From assembly GCA_013817465.1 (NCBI GenBank), contig JACDCP010000215.1, forward strand, positions 1 through 5,418: a stretch of 5,418 nucleotides of DNA. The letters run 5' to 3'. The stretch is from Gammaproteobacteria bacterium (lineage in GTDB: Bacteria > Pseudomonadota > Gammaproteobacteria > Steroidobacterales > JACDCP01). Both the position numbers and the translations under genes were made by a program. Shown here piece by piece: positions 1 to 5,418 of the stretch (positions are counted from its first letter, which is position 1; each line of letters starts with the position of its first letter). Below the pieces are notes generated by a model. It worked only from the letters and a program-made list of their open reading frames with translations, was not told the DNA's origin and did no database searches.

Positions 1-107
1 ACCGGCAACGCATGCATGTCTGACCTGATCAGAGGCTCCTGGGGAATTAGAACACAATCGCCGCGGACGGTTCGGCCGACAGGCTCGCGAAGTGTGAGCT
101 GCATCGT

Positions 108-136
108 TTTTCAGCCCGCGGCAGCGGTGCTATAGT
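108..136 (+). promoter_or_regulatory. Probable sigma70-type promoter for the small exported-protein gene
   Basis: A -35-like TTTTCA (108-113, 4 of 6 to TTGACA) is separated by 17 bp from a -10 TATAGT (131-136, 5 of 6 to TATAAT). The -10 is preceded by TGC (128-130), which makes it an extended -10. Transcription would start near 142-143 and give a leader of about 78 nt before the GTG at 221. The boxes and spacing are seen directly; activity is inferred from the consensus. Confidence 0.55.
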
Positions 137-151
137 CGGCGCGTTCATCGC

Positions 152-202
152 GGCTGCCAGGAGATTGCAGCCACGGCCGTGATCGGGACTACAGCCACGA
201 CC
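152..202 (+). promoter_or_regulatory. Structured 5' leader: hairpin, palindrome and imperfect direct repeat
   Basis: GGCTGC (152-157) and GCAGCC (167-172) can form a 6-bp stem with a 9-nt loop that exposes AGGAG (159-163). It is followed by the 10-bp palindrome CACGGCCGTG (172-181). An 11-nt segment, CAGCCACGGCC (168-178), recurs with one mismatch at 192-202. No start codon lies at a suitable distance from the loop AGGAG. There is no U-run, so this is not an intrinsic terminator. It could be a leader structure or chance in GC-rich DNA; it matches no riboswitch class I know. Confidence 0.25.
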
Positions 203-204
203 GC

Positions 205-211
205 GAGGGAG
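205..211 (+). promoter_or_regulatory. Ribosome binding site fixing the GTG start at 221
   Basis: GAGGGAG lies 9 nt upstream of the GTG at 221. An in-frame TAA sits at 215-217, so no earlier start is possible, and the next codons encode a signal peptide. Together these settle the start. Confidence 0.6.
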
Positions 212-220
212 ATATAAACC

Positions 221-511
221 GTGAACGCCGGCATTCTGCTCACGTTCGCCCTGCTTTTGTTCGGCAGCAGCATCGCGCAGGCCGATGTATTGCTGCTCGA
301 CGGCATCGACGCCGCGAGTGTCGCTGACGGGGAGCGACCGGCCCGCGGCACGAGCATGGATCGGGTCGAAGCGCGCTTCGGTGTGCCGGTCTCGCGCGAC
401 GGCGCGGTCGGCGAGCCGCCGATCAGCCGCTGGGAATACGCGGATTTCGTCGTGTATTTCGAGCATCAGCACGTTATTCACGCCGTGACGAAGCAGCCAG
501 GAATATCGTGA
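221..511 (+). CDS. Small exported (periplasmic) protein of unknown function
   Basis: This gene encodes 96 residues with a GTG start and TGA stop. Residues 4-18 are hydrophobic and are followed by AQA/DV, a good signal peptidase I site after Ala21, so the mature protein would be about 75 residues in the periplasm. The n-region (MNAG) has no Lys or Arg, which is unusual for a Sec signal. There is no lipobox Cys, so it is not a lipoprotein. The mature part has a G-x-SMDRVEARFG-x-P segment (43-56), then VGEPPISRWEY (63-73), FVVYFEH (76-82) and VIHAV (85-89). Helix-then-FG-x-P followed by a W-x-Y strand and a V-Y-F strand resembles the layout of small SmpA/BamE-like domains, but that is an analogy only. 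I recall similar short proteins near mfd in other gammaproteobacteria but cannot verify this here. It has its own promoter and lies 87 bp upstream of mfd. It looks like a real conserved gene; its function is unknown. Confidence 0.8.
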   Translation: MNAGILLTFALLLFGSSIAQADVLLLDGIDAASVADGERPARGTSMDRVEARFGVPVSRDGAVGEPPISRWEYADFVVYFEHQHVIHAVTKQPGIS

Positions 512-512
512 A

Positions 513-541
513 AAGACATTCAATAAGTATACTAGTATATT
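513..541 (+). promoter_or_regulatory. Probable mfd-csiV promoter in an AT-rich gap
   Basis: AAGACA (513-518, 4 of 6 to TTGACA) is followed after 17 bp by TATATT (536-541, 5 of 6 to TATAAT), predicting a start near 548. The surrounding 50 bp (511-560) is 20% GC in an otherwise GC-rich window, as expected of an easily melted promoter. It is the best match between the small gene and mfd. TATACT (528-533) is an alternative -10 but lacks a good -35. Activity is inferred. Confidence 0.6.
528..539. repeat. Perfect 12-bp palindrome overlapping the mfd -10 box
   Basis: TATACTAGTATA is identical to its reverse complement and covers the first four bases of the proposed -10 box. Just downstream, TGAAA (541-545) and TTTCA (555-559) form a second short inverted pair around AAAACGTTTT (547-556, itself palindromic). 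A dimeric repressor at this place would block RNA polymerase, so it is a candidate operator. Palindromes also arise easily in AT-rich DNA, and I recognise no specific regulator's consensus. Confidence 0.35.
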
Positions 542-580
542 GAAATAAAACGTTTTTCATTGAGGCGGATCACCCGCCCT

Positions 581-598
581 ATGGCTGGCTTGCAGTGA
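581..598 (+). other. Possible five-codon leader frame abutting the mfd start
   Basis: ATG-GCT-GGC-TTG-CAG-TGA encodes MAGLQ. It is in the same frame as mfd, and its TGA (596-598) directly touches the mfd GTG (599-601). A GAGGCGG purine-rich stretch (562-568) lies 12 nt before this ATG, whereas neither the GTG at 599 nor the ATG at 617 has a Shine-Dalgarno-like sequence. GGCGG (564-568) can pair with CCGCC (574-578) and would mask the ribosome site. It may be a coupling leader, a decayed original mfd start, or chance. Confidence 0.25.
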
Positions 599-3500
599 GT
601 GGACGCCTTTCGTTGCATGGACCAGGCAGCCGATCCGCTGAATCCACCGCCCGCTCCTGAGCCCGCCGGTCCGCAGGCGCGCTGGGGCCAGCTTTACGGC
701 GCCGCGCTGCCTCTGGCGATCAGCACGCTGGCGCGCCGGCATCCCGGGCCGGTGCTCGTCGTGCCGCCGGCGGCCGCCGAAGCGGACGCGCTCGAGGCCG
801 AGCTCTGCTTCTTCGCCGGTGATGAGTTGCCGGTGCTGCGCTTCCCGGATCTCGAGACCCTACCCTACGATGTCTTTTCGCCGCACCAGGACATTATTTC
901 GCAACGCATCGAGGCGCTCTACCGTTTACCTGCGCTGCGGCGTGGTCTGGTCGTCATAGGCAGCCGCACTTTGCTGCAGCGCCTGCCGCCCGGGGATTAT
1001 GTCAACTCGGGCACCCTGCTCCTCGCCGCTGGCGACCGGCTCATTGTCGAAGACATGCGGCGCAAGCTCGAAGCCGCCGGCTACGCAGCCGTACCTCAGG
1101 TCGTTGAGCACGGCGAGTTCGCCGTGCGCGGCTCGCTGCTCGATGTCTTCCCGATGGGCTCAACGGAGCCGCTGCGCATCGATCTGTTCGACGACGAAAT
1201 CGAGACCATCCGCAGCTTCGACCCGGACACGCAGCTTTCCACCGGCAAGCGCGATAGCATTCGGCTCTTGCCGGCACGCGAATACCCGTTGACCGGGGAC
1301 GGAATCCGCGGCTTTCGCGGCCGCTTCCGCGCACGCTTCGAGGGCGACCCCACGCGCGCGCAGATCTATCGCGATGTGTCCGATGGCATCGCGTCCGGCG
1401 GCATCGAGTATTACCTGCCGCTCTTTTTCGAAACGACCGCTACATTTTTCGATTATCTGCCTGCCGGCGCCGTCTGCGTAACGCTCGGTGACGGCCTCGC
1501 GGCTGCGACCGAAGCCTGGGCGGAAATCGAGGAACGCCACGCGCAGCGCGCGCACGACCGGGAACGGCCGATCCTCACACCGGCCGAGATCTTTCTGTCG
1601 CCGGCAGAGCTCGAGAAGCGGCTGGGGATCTATAGCCGCATCCGCGCCGACCGGTTCGAGATTCCCGAAGGCGCCGTGAGCGAACCCATACACAATTTCG
1701 GGAGCGCGGCGCCGCCAGAGCTCCGGCTCGATAATCGCGCCGCGAACCCCGCCCATCAGGTGCTCAAGTTCATCGATGGCTTCGGCGGGCGCGTGCTGTT
1801 CGTCTGCGAATCCGCCGGGCGACGGGAAACCCTGCGCGATCTGCTACGCGCCCACGACAGGGAGTTGCCGGTGGTCGGCGGCTGGCGCGCGTTCCTCGGC
1901 GGCGACGAGCGGCTGGCGGTCGCCGTCGCGTCGATCAGTGAAGGCCTGCGTCTCGACGGCGCAGGCCTGGCGGTCATCGCCGACGATCAGCTTTTCGGCG
2001 ACCGCGCGCGGCAGCAGGCCCGGCGGCGGCGCAGCGACCGGGATCCCGAATCCATTATCCGCGAGCTCACGGACCTGAATCCCGGCTCGCCCGTCGTGCA
2101 CGAAGATTACGGCGTCGGCCGCTATTTGGGGCTCGAGACGCTGGAGGTCGGCGGGCTGACCGCGGAATTTCTCACGTTGGGCTATGCCGGCGGCGATAAG
2201 CTCTACGTGCCGGTGCATTCGCTGCAGTTGATCACGCGCTATACGGGTGCCGCGCCCGAGCAGGCGCCGCTCCACCGGCTGGGCGGAGAGCAGTGGCAGC
2301 GTGCACGGGCCAGGGCAGCAAAGCGCATCCGCGACGTGGCGGCCGAGCTGCTCGATCTCTACGCGCGGCGCGCGGCGCGGCCCGGTCATGCGTTTCGTCT
2401 CGACGAGCGCGATTTCCGTGCGTTTTGCGCCGATTTTCCGTTCGACGAAACGCCGGACCAGCAGCGCGCCATCGATGAGGTGGTCCAGGATCTGCGCGAG
2501 CGCGAGCCCATGGATCGCGTGGTTTGCGGCGACGTCGGCTTCGGCAAGACTGAAGTCGCGCTGCGCGCCGCCTTCATCGCCGTACAGGACGGCGCGCAGG
2601 TCGCGTTGCTCGTGCCGACGACGCTACTCGCCCAGCAGCATTTCGCGACCTTCCGCGACCGCTTTGCGGACTGGCCCGTGCGCATCGAGCTCCTGTCGCG
2701 GTTTCGCTCGCAGAAGCAGTCGAACGCAGCTCTCGAGGGCATGCGCACAGGCCAGGTCGACATCGTCATCGGCACCCACAAGCTGCTCGGCGCGATGGTC
2801 GAGTTCAAAAGCCTGGGCCTGGTGATCATCGACGAGGAACACCGCTTCGGTGTGCGTCACAAGGAACGCCTCAAGGCGCTCAAGGCCGATGTCGACACGC
2901 TCACGCTGACCGCGACGCCGATACCGCGCACGCTCAACATGGCGCTCGGCGGCATCAAGGAAATGTCGCTGATCACGACGCCGCCCGAGGAACGTCTCGC
3001 GATCAAGACTTTCGTCACCGAGTGGAACGGCCCGCTCATCCGCGAGGCCTGCCTGCGCGAAATCCGGCGCGGCGGCCAGGTATATTTCGTGCACAACAAC
3101 GTGCAGACCATCGATCGCGTCGCGGCGGACGTGGCCGCGCTCGTGCCCGAGGCGAATCTGCGCATCGCACACGGCCAGATGCGGGAGCGCGAGCTCGAGC
3201 AGGTGATGCTCGACTTCTACCACCGCCGCTTCAATCTGCTGGTCTGTACGACGATCATTGAAAGCGGCATCGACATCCCGACGACGAACACGATCGTCAT
3301 CAACCGCGCCGACAAGCTCGGCCTCGCACAGCTCCACCAGCTCCGCGGCCGCGTGGGACGCTCGCATCACCGGGCGTACGCCTACCTGATCGCACCGCCC
3401 GCCGCGGCCATGACCGCGGACGCCGTCAAGCGCCTGGAGGCGATCGAATCGCTCGAAGACCTGGGCGCGGGCTTCACGCTGGCGACGCACGACCTGGAGA

Positions 3501-4108
3501 TCCGCGGCGCAGGCGAGCTGCTCGGCGAGGAACAGAGCGGCCAGATCCAGGAGATCGGCTTCAGCCTGTATACCGAGCTGCTGGGGCGCGCGGTCGAGGC
3601 GATGCGCAACGGGCGTGAGCCCGATCTCACAGGCCCCCTCGAACACGGACCCGAGATCGACCTCGGTGTGGCGGCGCTGCTGCCGGAGGACTACCTGCCG
3701 GACGTGCACATGCGCCTCATTCTCTACAAGCGCATTGCCAGCGCCGCGGACGAGGAAGCCCTGCGCGATCTGCAGGTGGAAATGATCGATCGTTTCGGCC
3801 TGCTGCCGGAAGCGGCCAAACGCCTGTTCCGCCTGACGGCCCTCAAGCTGATGGCCGCGCCGCGCGGCATACGCCGCATCAAGGCCGGGCCGGCCGGCGG
3901 CTATGTCGAATTCGTCGCGACGCCCGACGTCGATCCACGGTGTATCATCGAGCTCGTGCAGAAAAATCCGCAGATCTACCGCTTCGACGGTGCGCATCGG
4001 CTGCGCTTCAGCGTTCGGCTCGAGCAGCCGGCCGAACGCTTCGCCGCCGTGGAAAAGCTGCTCGCGCGATTGTACGTAACGGTCGAGCCCGTGGCCGCAG
4101 CCGGTTGA
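599..4108 (+). CDS. mfd: Transcription-repair coupling factor Mfd
   Basis: Mfd is a cytoplasmic ATP-dependent DNA translocase that pushes stalled RNA polymerase off lesions and recruits UvrA for nucleotide excision repair. This 1169-residue protein is complete (E. coli Mfd is 1148) and collinear with it. The UvrB-like module (about 25-350) has PYDVFSPHQDIISQR (89-103). R177, R193 and F197 align with E. coli R165, R181 and F185, the UvrA contacts. The RNA polymerase interaction domain spans about 490-555. The superfamily 2 translocase (about 590-960) has Walker A GDVGFGKTE (644-652), DEEH (745-748), TATPIPRT (771-778), TTIIESGIDIP (884-894) and QLHQLRGRVGRS (911-922). The TRG motif follows at HDLEIRGAGELLGEEQSG (964-981). 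The C-terminal D7 domain (about 1015-1155) masks the UvrA surface in the free protein. An in-frame TGA at 596-598 blocks any earlier start. GTG 599 gives a slightly longer N-terminus than E. coli; ATG 617 (Met7) is a possible alternative. Neither start has a clear ribosome site. No catalytic motif is damaged. Confidence 0.98.
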   Translation: MDAFRCMDQAADPLNPPPAPEPAGPQARWGQLYGAALPLAISTLARRHPGPVLVVPPAAAEADALEAELCFFAGDELPVLRFPDLETLPYDVFSPHQDIISQRIEALYRLPALRRGLVVIGSRTLLQRLPPGDYVNSGTLLLAAGDRLIVEDMRRKLEAAGYAAVPQVVEHGEFAVRGSLLDVFPMGSTEPLRIDLFDDEIETIRSFDPDTQLSTGKRDSIRLLPAREYPLTGDGIRGFRGRFRARFEGDPTRAQIYRDVSDGIASGGIEYYLPLFFETTATFFDYLPAGAVCVTLGDGLAAATEAWAEIEERHAQRAHDRERPILTPAEIFLSPAELEKRLGIYSRIRADRFEIPEGAVSEPIHNFGSAAPPELRLDNRAANPAHQVLKFIDGFGGRVLFVCESAGRRETLRDLLRAHDRELPVVGGWRAFLGGDERLAVAVASISEGLRLDGAGLAVIADDQLFGDRARQQARRRRSDRDPESIIRELTDLNPGSPVVHEDYGVGRYLGLETLEVGGLTAEFLTLGYAGGDKLYVPVHSLQLITRYTGAAPEQAPLHRLGGEQWQRARARAAKRIRDVAAELLDLYARRAARPGHAFRLDERDFRAFCADFPFDETPDQQRAIDEVVQDLREREPMDRVVCGDVGFGKTEVALRAAFIAVQDGAQVALLVPTTLLAQQHFATFRDRFADWPVRIELLSRFRSQKQSNAALEGMRTGQVDIVIGTHKLLGAMVEFKSLGLVIIDEEHRFGVRHKERLKALKADVDTLTLTATPIPRTLNMALGGIKEMSLITTPPEERLAIKTFVTEWNGPLIREACLREIRRGGQVYFVHNNVQTIDRVAADVAALVPEANLRIAHGQMRERELEQVMLDFYHRRFNLLVCTTIIESGIDIPTTNTIVINRADKLGLAQLHQLRGRVGRSHHRAYAYLIAPPAAAMTADAVKRLEAIESLEDLGAGFTLATHDLEIRGAGELLGEEQSGQIQEIGFSLYTELLGRAVEAMRNGREPDLTGPLEHGPEIDLGVAALLPEDYLPDVHMRLILYKRIASAADEEALRDLQVEMIDRFGLLPEAAKRLFRLTALKLMAAPRGIRRIKAGPAGGYVEFVATPDVDPRCIIELVQKNPQIYRFDGAHRLRFSVRLEQPAERFAAVEKLLARLYVTVEPVAAAG

Positions 4109-4115
4109 AGTCCGG

Positions 4116-4796
4116 ATGAAGCTTCGCGGACGACATTTTGCAGCGATCGTCGCCGCAGCCCTGACACTGCCGCAGGCAAAGTCGCAACCGTTTCCCGTCG
4201 AAGCAACGGAGACCGAAGGTTACATCGTCGAGGTGCTGGTGTTCCGCCACACGGACGCACCGGCCGAAATCGGTGAGCCCGGTGCGGTACCGGCCGCAGC
4301 CGGCGACCACGGCCAGCCGGAGGTAGATTCAGCCGCAGCCGAACCCGAACCCGAACTGATCTATGAACCGCTGCCGGCCGAGGAATTCATGCTGGCCGCA
4401 GTGGAGGAACGCATGGCCGCCTCCAGCGAGTACGAGCCCCTGCTGCACGTCGGCTGGATTCAGGAGAGCTTCCCGGTTGCCCAGGCGCCGGTGTTTCGTG
4501 TCGATGAGACTTATGCAGGTCGGCCGGACCTTGCGGGCAGCATCAAATTCTCGCGCGGCCGATATCCGCACCTCGAGCTGAACCTGAACTACCGGCCCGA
4601 GGCGCTGGCGTACGAACACCCCGGCTGGGAGGGCTACCAGCTACGCGAGTATCGCCGCATGCGCGATGAAGAGGATCATTATTTCGACAACGCTCATTTC
4701 GGCGCCATCGCCCGCGTCACGCCCTGGGAGCCGGAGGACCGGAGCGCCAAAGACGGTGCCGCCGTAGTGCAGGAACCCCTCAGCGAGCCACGCTGA
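4116..4796 (+). CDS. csiV: CsiV family peptidoglycan-binding periplasmic protein
   Basis: In Vibrio cholerae, CsiV binds peptidoglycan and works with the lipoprotein LpoA to activate the synthase PBP1A; the same role is inferred here. The 226-residue protein starts with a charged n-region (K2, R4, R6) and a hydrophobic stretch (8-19), with cleavage likely near residues 22-24. Family landmarks follow: YIVEVLVFRH (36-45), YEPLLHVGWIQ (106-116), SRGRYPHLELNLNY (146-159), YQLREYRRMRDEEDHYFD (174-191) and FGAIARVTP (195-203). Residues 47-90 form an Ala/Pro/Glu-rich linker that includes EPEPE, probably disordered. The ATG lies 7 bp after the mfd stop. A weak GAAG (4107-4110) overlapping that stop is the only ribosome site, which suggests translational coupling to mfd. 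mfd and csiV are also neighbours in V. cholerae, which supports the call. The 3' end overlaps the convergent GGDEF gene by 17 bp. Confidence 0.88.
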   Translation: MKLRGRHFAAIVAAALTLPQAKSQPFPVEATETEGYIVEVLVFRHTDAPAEIGEPGAVPAAAGDHGQPEVDSAAAEPEPELIYEPLPAEEFMLAAVEERMAASSEYEPLLHVGWIQESFPVAQAPVFRVDETYAGRPDLAGSIKFSRGRYPHLELNLNYRPEALAYEHPGWEGYQLREYRRMRDEEDHYFDNAHFGAIARVTPWEPEDRSAKDGAAVVQEPLSEPR

Positions 4797-5418
4797 CGAC
4801 GCGATCGCGCCCTGCGGTCTTCGCATCGCGCAGCGCTTCGCGTGCGATTGCGACGAGCTGAGCCGGTTCCTGATCGTGCCGCGGCACGCCCGTCGCGGCG
4901 CCGACGCTGACGGTGACGTACTTCGACACGCTCGATTTCGGGTGGTGGATGCACAGCCCCTTGATCTTCTCGCCGATCGCTTCCGCCAGACTTCGCGCCT
5001 TGCGCTCTTCCAGGCTCTTCGCGCTACCGATGAATTCCTCACCGCCATAACGCGCGCTCAGGTCGCCTGCGCGCCGCAGGGAATTCTGGATGGCATGCGC
5101 CACCAGCCGCAGGCACGAGTCCGCGGCCTGACGGCCGAAAGTCTCGTTGTAGTCGCTGAAGAAGTCGATGTCGAAGATCATCACTGTCATCGACTGACGC
5201 TCGCGGCGAGCGACTGCCCAATCGCGCGCGAACATCTCGTCGAACCATGCGCGATTGAAAATGCCGGTGGTCTTGTCGATGCGCACGGCATCCTTGAGCT
5301 CCTCGGCGATCGCACGATACCCGCCGGTATCCGCAGCCAGGCGAAGCGCTGCCCCGGGATCCTTCTGCGGCTGGATGACGCCGACCCACCAGACGGGCGC
5401 GGCCGGGGCATCCGGTAC
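4780..5418 (-). CDS. GGDEF-domain protein, probable diguanylate cyclase (5' end outside window)
   Basis: The frame is open from the right edge, so only the C-terminal 212 residues are visible; a GTG at 5284-5286 is internal, not the start. Residues are numbered from the first visible codon. GGDEF domains condense two GTP into cyclic di-GMP. Here the domain runs from about 43 to 210: DKTTGIFNR (48-56), metal-binding DID (83-85), GGEEF (125-129, intact active-site loop), and K200 and R204 in AKTAGR. R116-A-G-D119 is an inhibitory-site RxxD with the usual five-residue spacing before GGEEF, so product inhibition is likely. Several usual positions differ: Ser88 replaces the Lys of DIDxFK, Glu92 replaces the Asp of the ND pair, and FGRQAAD (94-100) replaces FGHxxGD. 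The strand after GGEEF is atypical (IGSAKS). The domain may be active, weakened or a c-di-GMP sensor. Residues 1-42 (with WWVGVIQP, 10-17) resemble nothing I know; the input domain lies outside the window. Confidence 0.9.
   Translation of the reverse strand, partial: VPDAPAAPVWWVGVIQPQKDPGAALRLAADTGGYRAIAEELKDAVRIDKTTGIFNRAWFDEMFARDWAVARRERQSMTVMIFDIDFFSDYNETFGRQAADSCLRLVAHAIQNSLRRAGDLSARYGGEEFIGSAKSLEERKARSLAEAIGEKIKGLCIHHPKSSVSKYVTVSVGAATGVPRHDQEPAQLVAIAREALRDAKTAGRDRVVSVAR

Noticed and set aside
1..46. A possible divergent gene starting on the minus strand at ATG 17 or 13
   Set aside because: Only a few codons are visible before the window edge. AGGT-like sites exist but are weak, so nothing can be supported.
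47..523. A 158-codon minus-strand frame opposite the small exported-protein gene
   Set aside because: The plus-strand frame has a promoter, ribosome site and signal peptide. The minus-strand translation is low-complexity Arg/Ala-rich and would begin inside the AT-rich mfd promoter.
520..550. An SOS (LexA) box in the mfd promoter region
   Set aside because: Neither CTGT-N8-ACAG nor the Xanthomonas-type TTAG-N6-TACTA pattern is present; only a TACTA within the palindrome matches by chance.
564..578. GGCGG/CCGCC hairpin as an intrinsic terminator
   Set aside because: The stem is only 5 bp and no T-run follows; the T-run lies upstream of it.
1160..2389. Further long minus-strand frames within mfd (1160-1756 and 1844-2389)
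   Set aside because: They are antisense to conserved Mfd sequence, compositionally biased, and match no family I know.
2624..3997. A 457-codon open frame on the minus strand inside mfd
   Set aside because: It lies wholly antisense to conserved Mfd translocase motifs. Long antisense frames are common in GC-rich genes, and the translation shows no recognisable domain.
4093..4341. Repeated GGCCGCAGCCGG-type words at 4093, 4292 and 4332, and tandem GAACCC at 4341-4352
   Set aside because: These are explained by Ala/Pro/Glu-rich coding low complexity at the end of mfd and in the CsiV linker; spacing and flanks are not repeated.
4800..4809. CGCGATCGCG palindrome after the csiV stop
   Set aside because: It lies in coding sequence of the GGDEF gene, lacks a loop and T-run, and such words are frequent in GC-rich genomes.

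Overview
This is an ordinary chromosomal housekeeping window from a GC-rich gammaproteobacterium. The link between mfd and csiV points to that class, because CsiV is a gammaproteobacterial family. High GC, GTG starts and protein sequences only moderately similar to E. coli and Pseudomonas would fit a Xanthomonadales, Nevskiales or Steroidobacter-like lineage; that placement is inference.

Layout from left to right. Bases 1-107 hold no gene I can support. A sigma70-type promoter (108-136) and a short structured leader precede a 96-codon gene (221-511, +) for a small exported protein of unknown function. A very AT-rich gap (511-560 is 20% GC) carries a good candidate promoter whose -10 overlaps a perfect 12-bp palindrome. 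It is followed by mfd (599-4108, +), a complete 1169-residue transcription-repair coupling factor. csiV (4116-4796, +) starts 7 bp after mfd and very probably shares its mRNA. On the minus strand, a 5'-truncated gene with a C-terminal GGDEF (diguanylate cyclase) domain enters from the right edge and ends at 4780, overlapping the end of csiV by 17 bp.

The genes do not form one pathway. Mfd removes RNA polymerase stalled at DNA lesions and recruits UvrA. CsiV works in the periplasm with the LpoA/PBP1A peptidoglycan synthase. The GGDEF protein would make cyclic di-GMP. The neighbourhood looks like the conserved mfd-csiV block plus a lineage-specific signalling gene.

I see no mobile element, CRISPR array, RNA gene, phage gene or defence system, and no convincing undescribed system. 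The points most worth a second look are the mfd upstream region (AT-rich promoter with palindrome, and a five-codon reading frame ending directly at the mfd GTG) and several substitutions at nucleotide-binding positions of the GGDEF domain.
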